Positions 1 through 5,800 of a stretch of 5,800 bases of DNA are shown here, one piece after another. The position numbers and the translations under genes are program-made. The DNA is from Rhodobacterales bacterium UBA3089 (lineage in GTDB: Bacteria; Pseudomonadota; Alphaproteobacteria; Rhodobacterales; Rhodobacteraceae): positions 941-6,740 of the forward strand of contig DFBD01000027.1 of NCBI GenBank assembly GCA_002367255.1, written 5' to 3'. Position 1 is the stretch's first letter. Each line of letters opens with the position of its first letter. The notes under the pieces are model-generated. The model was not told the origin of the DNA and ran no database searches. It was given only the letters and a program-made list of their open reading frames with translations.

Positions 1-106
1 ATTTGTATTATCTGCTGACATATCGTCTGCGGCGCGTCTTTCTGTTTTCAATTCGATTTCAAAATGCTAGGCCCGCCGCAGGGAATTCTGCGACTGGGAA
101 CGAGCT
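1..106 (+). promoter_or_regulatory. Leader region upstream of cysS
   Basis: This is a noncoding stretch before the cysS start, and the cysS promoter should lie here or further upstream. A hexamer TATTAT at 6-11 resembles a -10 box, but its -35 partner would fall outside the window. No good -35/-10 pair with 16-18 base spacing is visible in the remainder. A weak Shine-Dalgarno-like GGGAA at 96-100 sits 6 bases before the ATG at 107. I see no riboswitch, T-box or attenuator-like structure. The assignment rests on position only. Confidence 0.3.
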
Positions 107-1573
107 ATGACTGACATCAAACTGTACAACACCAAGACCCGCACGAAAGAGGATTTCGTGCCGATCGACTCTGCCAACGTGCGGATGTATGTCTGTGGCC
201 CGACTGTCTATGACCGCGCCCACATAGGCAACGCACGCCCTGTGGTGGTGTTTGACACGCTGTTCCGGCTGTTGCGGCATGTCTATGGCGAAGATCACGT
301 GACCTACGTGCGCAATTTCACGGATGTTGACGACAAGATCAACGCGCGGGCTGCCGAGATGAAAGCAAACGGTGATGCTCGCGATTTGAAAGCCATCATC
401 CGCGGACTGACCGACCAAACGATTGACTGGTATCACGAGGATATGGAGGCGCTTGGAACGCTGCGCCCGACGCACGAACCCCGCGCGACCGAATACATCG
501 GCCAGATGGTAGCGATGATTGAAGTGCTGATTGAAAAGGGGCACGCTTATGCTTCCGAAGGGCACGTGCTGTTTGATGTGAATTCGTATGACGCTTACGG
601 CGCACTTTCTGGCCGCAAACTGGAAGACATGCGCGCGGGTGAACGGGTGGAGGTCGCGGATTACAAACGCGACCCAATGGATTTTGTGCTGTGGAAGCCT
701 TCAAGTGATGATCTGCCAGGCTGGGATAGCCCGTGGGGCCGTGGCCGCCCGGGCTGGCATATTGAATGCTCCGCCATGTCGTTGGACTTGTTAGGCGCGA
801 CTTTCGATATTCACGGCGGTGGCCTCGATTTGCAGTTCCCGCACCACGAAAACGAGATAGCGCAAAGCTGTTGTGCAAACCCTGACGGCGGGTTTGCCAA
901 CGTCTGGATGCATAACGAGATGATACAGGTCGAGGGCAAGAAGATGTCCAAGAGCTTGGGGAATTTCTTTACGGTTAAGGATTTGTTGGACAAAGGTATT
1001 CCGGGTGAGGTGATCCGCTTTGTGATCTTCTCGACGCATTATCGCTCGCCGATGGATTTTACTGAAAAGAAGATGAAAGAGGCGGAGAAATCTTTGCTGG
1101 GCTGGAAGAAATCAATCGACAACTTTCGTGATGAAGTTTCGAATAGATTCGTCGGAAGTAATCCTCCAACAGAATTTATTAACGTTCTTGCAAGTGATTT
1201 GAATACTTCGCAGGGTATCACCGAACTTCACAAATTGGGGAAACAAGCCAAAAATGGCGACGTTGACGCTGCAGTAAAACTTGCCGAAGCGTTAAACTTC
1301 CTTGGATTTGATTACACCCACATATGGGATGTGTCCTTCGGATATTCTCTTAATAAAATACTACTCCCCAACGATAATGAACAAGCATCAGAACTAATTG
1401 ACAAAATTCTTCAAGCACGTGTACTTGCCCGAAAAGTGAATGATTTTTTACGGGCGGATGCACTTCGTGACGGACTCGCAGCAGCAGGTGTTGTAGTAAA
1501 AGATACTGCGCATGGTGCTGAGTGGGAGCTTGATACTGACTTCGATGTCGCAAAGCTGGAGGGATTGTTATGA
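107..1573 (+). CDS. cysS: Cysteinyl-tRNA synthetase (class I)
   Basis: Cytoplasmic enzyme that activates cysteine with ATP and loads it onto tRNA-Cys. The class I signatures are present: HIGN at residues 39-42 and KMSKS at 279-283. The four zinc ligands that select cysteine are visible as C30, C221, H246 and E250, with the same 25- and 4-residue spacing of the last three as in the E. coli enzyme (C209, H234, E238). The Rossmann catalytic core covers roughly residues 20-320. A helical tRNA-binding region follows, with an LNTS element near 366-369 and the family's typical R-ADALRDGL stretch near 450. At 488 residues it is slightly longer than the E. coli protein (461). The start at 107 is preceded by a weak GGGAA. 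The last four bases overlap cimA (ATGA). Codon use changes sharply from about residue 346 to 464, where the gene becomes AT-rich at third positions. The frame stays open and family residues persist, so it is probably functional. Confidence 0.97.
   Translation: MTDIKLYNTKTRTKEDFVPIDSANVRMYVCGPTVYDRAHIGNARPVVVFDTLFRLLRHVYGEDHVTYVRNFTDVDDKINARAAEMKANGDARDLKAIIRGLTDQTIDWYHEDMEALGTLRPTHEPRATEYIGQMVAMIEVLIEKGHAYASEGHVLFDVNSYDAYGALSGRKLEDMRAGERVEVADYKRDPMDFVLWKPSSDDLPGWDSPWGRGRPGWHIECSAMSLDLLGATFDIHGGGLDLQFPHHENEIAQSCCANPDGGFANVWMHNEMIQVEGKKMSKSLGNFFTVKDLLDKGIPGEVIRFVIFSTHYRSPMDFTEKKMKEAEKSLLGWKKSIDNFRDEVSNRFVGSNPPTEFINVLASDLNTSQGITELHKLGKQAKNGDVDAAVKLAEALNFLGFDYTHIWDVSFGYSLNKILLPNDNEQASELIDKILQARVLARKVNDFLRADALRDGLAAAGVVVKDTAHGAEWELDTDFDVAKLEGLL
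1142..1500 (+). other. AT-rich, atypical-codon segment inside cysS
   Basis: By hand count about 36 of 119 codons here (cysS residues 346-464) end in G or C, roughly 30%. The 59 or so codons just before (about 963-1141) give about 59%. Total GC over 1141-1440 is about 40%, against about 58% over 601-900. Codons such as AGA, ATA, CTA, TTA, CGA, TCA and several GGA cluster here, and leucine shifts from CTG/TTG to CTT/CTA/TTA. Codon use moves back toward the gene's norm in the final 23 codons. The reading frame is uninterrupted. The simplest inference is replacement of the C-terminal helical domain by homologous recombination with a lower-GC relative. Relaxed selection on a variable domain is an alternative. 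Confidence 0.6.
1558..1563 (+). promoter_or_regulatory. Ribosome binding site for cimA, inside cysS
   Basis: GGAGGG lies in the last cysS codons, six bases (ATTGTT) before the ATG at 1570. It is a strong Shine-Dalgarno match at good spacing. It supports the start that overlaps the cysS stop by four bases, so the two cistrons are probably translationally coupled. Confidence 0.75.
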
Positions 1574-3198
1574 CCAAAACCCGCCTCTACCTATACGACA
1601 CCACGCTTCGTGATGGCCAGCAAACCCACGGTGTGGATTTCTCGGCTGAGGATAAAACCCGCATTGCCACGGCGCTCGATGATCTTGGCATTGACTATGT
1701 CGAGGGTGGTTGGCCCGGTGCTAACCCCACCGACAACGATTTTTTCGCGGCCGCACCGAAGCTGAACACCGCGACATTTGCGGCATTCGGGATGACCAAA
1801 CGGGCAGGGCGCTCGGCTGCTAATGATGATGTGCTGGCGGCGGTGATTAACGCGAATACGCCGGCGGTTTGTCTGGTTGGCAAAAGCCACGACTTCCACG
1901 TCACCACGGCGCTGGGGATTACGCTTGAGGAGAATGTCGAGAACATCAAAGGTTCGTTTGAACACCTTAAAGCGCTTGGTCGCGAGGCACTTTATGACGC
2001 AGAACATTTCTTCGATGGTTTCAAAGCCAATCCTGACTATGCGTTGGAGTGCTGCATGGCGGCCTACAAGGCTGGCGCGCGCTGGATTGTTCTGTGCGAC
2101 ACCAATGGTGGTGCGCTGCCCGAAGACATAACGAAGGCCGTCAAAGCCGTGATAGCATCCGGCATTCCGGGTGACCGTGTGGCCATCCACACCCATAACG
2201 ACACCGAACATGCGGTGGCTAATTCCCTTGCTGCTGTCGATGCAGGTGCGCGGCAAATCCAAGGTACGTTGAACGGATTGGGGGAACGCTGCGGTAATGC
2301 CAACCTGGTCACCCTAATCCCGACGCTGCTGTTGAAGGAACCCTACGCCAGCAAATACGAGATCGGCGTGAAACCCGAAGCATTGGAGGGGCTGACGCGC
2401 CTGTCACGCATGCTCGACGATATTCTGAACCGCGTGCCGAATGCCAGCGCGGCTTATGTAGGGGCTTCAGCGTTTGTACATAAAGCAGGGCTGCACGCCA
2501 GCGCGATTTTGAAAGACCCGACGACATACGAACATATCCCGCCTGAAACGGTGGGTAATGAACGGCTGGTGCCGATGTCCAATCAGGCGGGGCAGTCGAA
2601 CTTGCGTAAACGCTTGGCCGAAGCCGGATTGGAAGTGGCTAAGGGCGACCCGGCCCTTTCGCTGATTTTGAACGAAGTGAAGGCGCGGGAAGATCGTGGG
2701 TTCGCTTATGACAGTGCGCAGGCAAGTTTCGAGCTGCTGGCACGGGACGTTCTGGGGCAACTACCGAAGTTTTTCGAGATAGAACGCTACCGCGTGACAG
2801 TCGAGCGCCGCCAAAATGCGCTGCATCAGATGATTACGGTGTCCGAAGCCGTTGTGGTGGCTAAAATTGCGAGTAACCGTGTGATCAGCGCGTCTGAAAG
2901 CCACTCGGACGAGGATGATCGCGATCAGGGGCCGATAAATGCGCTTTCCCGTGCTTTGGGCAAGGATTTGGGCCCCTATCAAGAGCTGATCGACGATATG
3001 AAACTGGTCGATTTCAAGGTCCGCATCACAGACGGCGGGACCGGGGCCGTGACCCGCGTTCTGATCGACAGCGAAGACGGACAGGGGCGGCGGTGGTCGA
3101 CCGTGGGCGTCTCGGCTAATATCGTCGATGCGTCCTTTCAGGCCTTGCTCGATGCGATTAACTGGAAGTTGATCCGCGAAGGGGCTACCCCTGCATGA
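1570..3198 (+). CDS. cimA: Citramalate synthase
   Basis: Member of the alpha-isopropylmalate/homocitrate synthase family, predicted to condense pyruvate with acetyl-CoA to (R)-citramalate, the first step of threonine-independent isoleucine synthesis in the cytoplasm. The N-terminal TIM barrel (about residues 4-275) opens with DTTLRDGQQ, containing catalytic R14 and metal ligand D15. The other expected metal ligands are H207 and H209 in IHTHND and N243 in [11 protein letters not shown] (236-246). A linker with HKAGLHAS follows at about 304-311. From about residue 401 comes the C-terminal LeuA-type regulatory domain, preserving the family's [14 protein letters not shown] pattern near the end. 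An acidic stretch (SHSDEDDRD) lies around 444-452. The 542-residue length and the opening sequence with VEGGWPG favour the long CimA subfamily over LeuA (2-isopropylmalate synthase) or NifV. The regulatory domain suggests end-product feedback, probably by isoleucine. It overlaps its neighbours by four bases on both sides. Substrate choice is inferred from resemblance. Confidence 0.92.
   Translation: MTKTRLYLYDTTLRDGQQTHGVDFSAEDKTRIATALDDLGIDYVEGGWPGANPTDNDFFAAAPKLNTATFAAFGMTKRAGRSAANDDVLAAVINANTPAVCLVGKSHDFHVTTALGITLEENVENIKGSFEHLKALGREALYDAEHFFDGFKANPDYALECCMAAYKAGARWIVLCDTNGGALPEDITKAVKAVIASGIPGDRVAIHTHNDTEHAVANSLAAVDAGARQIQGTLNGLGERCGNANLVTLIPTLLLKEPYASKYEIGVKPEALEGLTRLSRMLDDILNRVPNASAAYVGASAFVHKAGLHASAILKDPTTYEHIPPETVGNERLVPMSNQAGQSNLRKRLAEAGLEVAKGDPALSLILNEVKAREDRGFAYDSAQASFELLARDVLGQLPKFFEIERYRVTVERRQNALHQMITVSEAVVVAKIASNRVISASESHSDEDDRDQGPINALSRALGKDLGPYQELIDDMKLVDFKVRITDGGTGAVTRVLIDSEDGQGRRWSTVGVSANIVDASFQALLDAINWKLIREGATPA
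3178..3191 (+). promoter_or_regulatory. Ribosome binding site of the third gene, within a small hairpin
   Basis: GAAGGGG at 3178-3184 is the only Shine-Dalgarno-like stretch before the ATG at 3195, at a spacing of ten bases. Its GGGG (3181-3184) can pair with CCCC (3188-3191) across a three-base CTA loop. That would hide the site until ribosomes finishing cimA open it. The stem is only four base pairs, though all are G-C, so the regulatory reading is tentative. Confidence 0.4.
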
Positions 3199-4010
3199 GC
3201 ATTGATGCTTGCGCCGAACTGGTAAAGGCAGGTGATCCGGATCGTTACCTTTCGGTAATGGCGGCACCTGTCGCGGCGCGGGATCGTTTGTTAGTGCTCT
3301 ATGCGTTTAATCTGGAAGTTGCACGTGCGCCTTGGGCCAGCAACGAAGAAATGATCGCCGAGATGCGATTGCAATGGTGGCTGGATACGATCAACGAAAT
3401 TTACAACGGTAAAGTTCGCCACCACGAGGTGGTCGGACCATTGGCCGACGTGATTGCTGCGTATGACTTGCCGCAAAACCTGTTGGTGGAATTGATAGAA
3501 GCCCGTCGTTTCGATATTTACCGCGAAGGGCATTCAGGATTACCCGCCTTTGATGCATATATCGACGCGACGTCTGGCAACCTGATGCGGTTGGCTGCCA
3601 TGTCACTGGGGGCGAAGGATCTGACCTGTATCGTTGACTTCGGATACGGGGTTGGAGTTGCCAACCTGTGGCGCGCCCTGCCAGCCTTGTACGCTGCCGG
3701 GCGGCATCCCGTGCCTGTTAATTGTGCGCTGGATCGTAACGCCGTAGCAGGGGGCGAAGTGCCAGAAAATTTATCCGATGCGCTGCGTTCTATTTCGGCC
3801 AACGCTTTGTCCAAGGTTCAGTCCGCTCGACAGGGGCGAAAAACCCTCCCGAAGGCAGTTGCGCCTGCGTTGTTGTCAGGGTGGCAGGTTGATGTGCCAT
3901 TGAAAATGGTGGCTGCCCAGCCCAGAGGCGCGTTACGCCAACCGCTGGAAACCTCCGAGTTCCAAAAGAAACTGGGGCTGCTTTGGCGAAGCGCCACCGG
4001 TCGCTGGTAA
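3195..4010 (+). CDS. Squalene/phytoene synthase family protein, NDUFAF6-like
   Basis: Predicted all-helical protein of 271 residues with the isoprenoid synthase (squalene/phytoene synthase) fold. Recognisable parts are GDPDRYLSVMAAP near 13-25, LYAFNLEVARAP at 35-46, an EMRLQWWLDTI helix at 56-66, and a YIDATSGNLMRLA segment (family form Y-x3-TAG-x-VG) near 118-130. True synthases carry two DxxxD-type motifs that bind the magnesium-diphosphate substrate. Here the first position reads RAPWASNEEM and the second reads GVANLWRALPALY, so neither has the aspartate cluster. The same loss is known in NDUFAF6, a mitochondrial complex I assembly factor. A non-enzymatic role, perhaps in respiratory complex assembly, is my inference. 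There is no carotenoid or hopanoid gene nearby to support a biosynthetic role. The ATG overlaps the cimA stop (ATGA), implying co-transcription. It ends three bases before the convergent transporter gene. Confidence 0.85.
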   Translation: MSIDACAELVKAGDPDRYLSVMAAPVAARDRLLVLYAFNLEVARAPWASNEEMIAEMRLQWWLDTINEIYNGKVRHHEVVGPLADVIAAYDLPQNLLVELIEARRFDIYREGHSGLPAFDAYIDATSGNLMRLAAMSLGAKDLTCIVDFGYGVGVANLWRALPALYAAGRHPVPVNCALDRNAVAGGEVPENLSDALRSISANALSKVQSARQGRKTLPKAVAPALLSGWQVDVPLKMVAAQPRGALRQPLETSEFQKKLGLLWRSATGRW

Positions 4011-4015
4011 CGCTT
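3989..4015. terminator. Imperfect hairpin across the convergent stop codons
   Basis: AAGCG at 3989-3993 pairs with CGCTT at 4011-4015. After a 2x2 internal loop, ACC (3996-3998) pairs with GGT (4006-4008) around a seven-base loop. The structure spans the end of the third gene and the last bases of the transporter gene, with TTTCTT starting at 4023 on the plus strand. It could act weakly in both directions, but stem quality and the lack of a real U-tract make it a poor intrinsic terminator. Confidence 0.2.
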
Positions 4016-5228
4016 AAACGCGTTTCTTGCCGTGAATTACAAACCAGATTAACGCGCCGCCTGCAAGCATCAGGAATGGGATCATTGCCAGATTAACAGC
4101 CATCCAACCATCCTGCGCAGTGCCACCGGAACAGTTCATCAAACCGCCCGAACTAAGCGAGGCGATTGTTACCATCCCGAATACGGCGAAGTCATTCATG
4201 CCTTGAATACGGCCACGCTCTTCTTCGGTGTGGGCCGCTGTTAGCATGGTTGTGCCGCCAATAAACCCGAAGTTCCAGCCGATGCCAAGCAGCACCAGAG
4301 CCACGTAAAAATTACCGAGTTCGACACCAGCCAAGGCAACTGCGCCAGCGGAGGCGAGAATGACCAACCCCAGTGCGATAATGCGTTCCACGCCGAAACG
4401 GTTAATCAAATATCCCGTGAAGAACGACGGGATATACATCGCCAGCACGTGCATAGATACGATATCGGCGGCATTCTCGGTTTCAAAGCCGCACCCTACT
4501 ACGGCCAACGGGGTCGAGGTCATGACCAGGTTCATCAAGGAATACGCAACCATAGCGCTGATCATAGCAACTCGAATTTGTGGATCGCGAAGAAGTTCCT
4601 TACGCGAACGCCCTTGGGGGGCATCTGCATCCGGTTTCTTGGGCGTTGGGATGTCTAGGAATATGAACAGCAAAACACCGACCGCATTCAACGCGACGAT
4701 CGCAAGATATGAGCCCATGAACGGGATCGGGTCCAATGCACCTTGGGTCAGTTTCACGATCTGTGGTCCGATGATGGCAGAAATCAAACCACCAGCCATA
4801 ACCCACGAAATAGCTTTGGGGCGGTAATCCTCGCTTGCCATATCTGTGGCGGCAAACCGGAAAAAACCCTGTGCGGACATATAGATACCGGTAAACAGCG
4901 ATCCAAGTAGGAACAGAGGGAAAGAGTTGATCCACAACGCTGTAGCCGCAAAACTGGCCCCGATGATGCCCCCCAAGACGCCGATAACAAACCCCGTGCG
5001 CCGTCCGTAATTCTGCATGATCGAAGACATAACGGGTGCCGTTAGCATCGATCCAAATACGATTAATGCAATGGGTAACGTAGACCAGCACGGGTTGGTC
5101 GACAGATATTGCCCAGCCAGCCCGCCCAGTACAAAGCTGATCGGCATCTGGGAGCCTAGTATAGCTTGCGCGGCTACTAGAACTTTGACGTTACGGCGCG
5201 CGACGGCGGTGGAATCGGTATAGGTCAT
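4014..5228 (-). CDS. MFS transporter, 12 transmembrane helices
   Basis: Inner-membrane secondary transporter of the major facilitator superfamily, 404 residues. Hydrophobic segments fall at about 14-40, 49-71, 79-99, 103-122, 139-160, 171-192, then 219-243, 255-276, 281-300, 305-328, 344-366 and 375-399. This gives two six-helix halves joined by a charged central loop (193-218, rich in K, R, D). The loop between helices 2 and 3 carries QNYGRRTG (72-79), a degenerate form of MFS motif A lacking its usual Asp. The pseudo-repeat NRFGVER appears between helices 8 and 9 (276-282). A conserved-looking stretch with WNFGFIGGT (318-326) and ERGRIQG (337-343) follows. The substrate cannot be read from the sequence; efflux of small molecules or uptake of a nutrient are both possible. 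An in-frame TAG nine bases before the ATG fixes the start as the first available. It is transcribed against the cysS operon and divergently from the glycosylase gene. Confidence 0.9.
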   Translation of the reverse strand: MTYTDSTAVARRNVKVLVAAQAILGSQMPISFVLGGLAGQYLSTNPCWSTLPIALIVFGSMLTAPVMSSIMQNYGRRTGFVIGVLGGIIGASFAATALWINSFPLFLLGSLFTGIYMSAQGFFRFAATDMASEDYRPKAISWVMAGGLISAIIGPQIVKLTQGALDPIPFMGSYLAIVALNAVGVLLFIFLDIPTPKKPDADAPQGRSRKELLRDPQIRVAMISAMVAYSLMNLVMTSTPLAVVGCGFETENAADIVSMHVLAMYIPSFFTGYLINRFGVERIIALGLVILASAGAVALAGVELGNFYVALVLLGIGWNFGFIGGTTMLTAAHTEEERGRIQGMNDFAVFGMVTIASLSSGGLMNCSGGTAQDGWMAVNLAMIPFLMLAGGALIWFVIHGKKRV

Positions 5229-5240
5229 GTGGCTGTACTA

Positions 5241-5245
5241 CTCCT
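5241..5245 (-). promoter_or_regulatory. Ribosome binding site of the MFS transporter
   Basis: On the minus strand AGGAG lies 12 bases before the ATG at 5228, rather far but the only purine-rich match. It overlaps the in-frame TAG upstream of the start, so no longer N-terminus is possible. Confidence 0.5.
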
Positions 5246-5267
5246 GCTCACATGCAAATTCCAGTAG

Positions 5268-5294
5268 ATAAGACTATAAGACGTTATGTCATAA
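5268..5294. repeat. Short direct and inverted repeats in the divergent promoter region
   Basis: ATAAGAC occurs twice at an eight-base period (5268-5274 and 5276-5282). It is followed directly by a perfect inverted repeat TTATG-T-CATAA (5284-5294). The cluster sits between the two divergent start codons, over the possible transporter -10 and just upstream of the glycosylase promoter candidate, where a regulator could act on both genes. The sequence is AT-rich, so chance is a real possibility. No regulator gene is visible nearby. Confidence 0.35.
5273..5278 (-). promoter_or_regulatory. Possible -10 box for the MFS transporter
   Basis: TATAGT on the minus strand matches the TATAAT consensus at five of six bases and would give a leader of roughly 40 bases. 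No good -35 hexamer lies 16-18 bases upstream (the bases there read AGCAAA or similar), so it may be activator-dependent or chance. It overlaps the direct repeats at 5268-5282. Confidence 0.3.
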
Positions 5295-5302
5295 ATTTGC
5301 TT

Positions 5303-5330
5303 TTGCCAGCTACGCTTAAATTGCGATACT
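5303..5330 (+). promoter_or_regulatory. Candidate sigma-70 promoter for the glycosylase gene
   Basis: TTGCCA at 5303-5308 matches TTGACA at five of six bases. GATACT at 5325-5330 matches TATAAT at four of six, with 16 bases between them. Transcription would begin near 5337, giving a short leader that contains the ribosome binding site. Spacing and position fit well; the match is hand-scored. Confidence 0.45.
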
Positions 5331-5342
5331 CTGGAAACAAAT

Positions 5343-5348
5343 AGGGGG
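5343..5348 (+). promoter_or_regulatory. Ribosome binding site of the glycosylase gene
   Basis: AGGGGG lies five bases before the ATG at 5354 (a second purine run, GTGGA, is closer). It supports that start. Confidence 0.6.
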
Positions 5349-5353
5349 TGGAT

Positions 5354-5800
5354 ATGGTCGAACGTATTATCGAAACCGATGCAGATGTAACCGAAGGGGC
5401 GGCATGGCTTGCAGCGTATGATCCACGCTTTGCAAAGGCATTGGAGCTGTGCGGTCCATTGCCATTACGGCGGCGCGAAGACGGGTTTCGTGAATTGTTA
5501 AACGCGATTACCAGTCAGCAACTCTCGGTCGCGTCGGCCAACAGCATCTGGGCGCGGATGGAGGCGGCAGGTATGTGCGACCCAGCCCCGTTGTTAGCAG
5601 CAAGCGAAGAAGAACTTCACGCCTGCGGGTTTTCGCGCCAAAAAATCGGCTATGCCAAGGATTTGGCAGCGGCGGATTTGGATTATATCGCCTTACGAAC
5701 GCTGCCGTCAGGCGAAGTGATGCGCCAACTTGTGGCCATTCGCGGCATCGGGGCATGGACGGCTGAGATTTACGTCATGTTTAGCCTCGGGCGTGCTGAT
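5354..5800 (+). CDS. DNA-3-methyladenine glycosylase, AlkA/Mag1 type (3' end outside window)
   Basis: Base-excision repair enzyme of the HhH-GPD superfamily, predicted to remove alkylated purines such as 3-methyladenine from DNA. The visible 149 residues start with MVERIIETDADV. They include DPRFAKALELCGPLPLRRR (23-41) and ITSQQLSVASA (52-62), the usual first helix of the fold. The helix-hairpin-helix motif follows as LVAIRGIGAWTAE (126-138), then IYVMFSLGRAD at the window edge. The catalytic aspartate of the family would lie about six residues beyond the last base, so it cannot be checked. The protein begins directly with the glycosylase core and lacks the N-terminal domain of E. coli AlkA, as in short Mag1-like forms of about 200-215 residues. 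It has its own candidate promoter, is divergent from the transporter gene, and shows no sign of Ada-type regulation. Confidence 0.9.
   Translation, partial: MVERIIETDADVTEGAAWLAAYDPRFAKALELCGPLPLRRREDGFRELLNAITSQQLSVASANSIWARMEAAGMCDPAPLLAASEEELHACGFSRQKIGYAKDLAAADLDYIALRTLPSGEVMRQLVAIRGIGAWTAEIYVMFSLGRAD

Noticed and set aside
6..11. TATTAT as a cysS -10 box
   Set aside because: Its -35 region would be outside the window, and the leader would be about 90 bases. A single hexamer at the edge is not enough to call.
59..565. 168-codon minus-strand open frame opposite the start of cysS
   Set aside because: It lies antisense to the conserved catalytic core of cysS, and its translation shows no family features. 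It is a by-product of codon bias in the real gene.
1591..2262. 223-codon minus-strand open frame opposite cimA
   Set aside because: It is long but fully antisense to the cimA barrel with all its active-site motifs. The translation has no recognisable domain and no convincing ribosome binding site was noted.
1570..3198. 2-isopropylmalate synthase (LeuA) instead of citramalate synthase
   Set aside because: The opening sequence with VEGGWPG and the 542-residue length with this C-terminal domain fit the long CimA subfamily better. LeuA cannot be fully excluded without alignment.
3195..4010. Functional phytoene or squalene synthase (CrtB/HpnC/HpnD)
   Set aside because: Both aspartate-rich catalytic motifs are missing and no carotenoid or hopanoid genes flank it.
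4016..4025. Perfect ten-base palindrome AAACGCGTTT at the end of the transporter gene
   Set aside because: It encodes the last transporter codons, has no loop to form a hairpin, and appears only once as far as I can see. Chance or a restriction-type palindrome is the simpler reading.
4360..4827. 155-codon plus-strand open frame inside the transporter gene
   Set aside because: It is antisense to transmembrane segments of a clear MFS protein and does not resemble a protein family.
5287..5292. ATGACA on the minus strand as a -35 box for the transporter
   Set aside because: It matches TTGACA at five of six bases, but only eight bases separate it from TATAGT, and the hexamers at proper spacing match -10 poorly.

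Overview
The window reads as ordinary chromosomal DNA of an alphaproteobacterium, most likely a marine member of the Rhodobacteraceae (Roseobacter group). This rests on recalled protein resemblance (the third gene and the glycosylase look like Rhodobacterales forms), moderate GC content and tight gene packing. No database search was possible, so the taxonomic call is an inference. I see no RNA gene, insertion sequence, CRISPR array or phage signature.

Layout. Bases 1-106 are a short leader. Three plus-strand genes follow as a tightly coupled operon: cysS (cysteinyl-tRNA synthetase, 107-1573), cimA (citramalate synthase, 1570-3198) and a squalene/phytoene synthase-fold protein resembling NDUFAF6 (3195-4010). 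Both junctions are 4-base ATGA stop/start overlaps. Facing them, with only 3 bases between stop codons, is a minus-strand 12-helix MFS transporter (4014-5228). A 125-base divergent intergenic region (5229-5353) separates it from a plus-strand AlkA-type DNA-3-methyladenine glycosylase (from 5354), which runs off the window end just before its expected catalytic aspartate.

How the genes relate. CysS charges tRNA-Cys. CimA makes (R)-citramalate from pyruvate and acetyl-CoA, the entry to threonine-independent isoleucine synthesis. The third protein has the prenyl-synthase fold but lacks the family's aspartate-rich catalytic motifs, so it is more likely an assembly-factor type protein than an enzyme. 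The overlaps imply co-transcription and translational coupling, but no obvious biochemical pathway joins all three. The transporter and the glycosylase are separate units.

The most notable signal is inside cysS. From about base 1142 to 1500, third-position GC falls to roughly 30% (hand count), against about 59% in the preceding 60 codons, and it recovers over the last codons. This looks like a recombined or transferred segment in the C-terminal tRNA-binding region of an otherwise native gene. Smaller items are a hairpin that could mask the third gene's ribosome binding site, repeats in the divergent promoter region, and an imperfect hairpin across the convergent stop codons. I found no convincing evidence for a new defence or mobile system.
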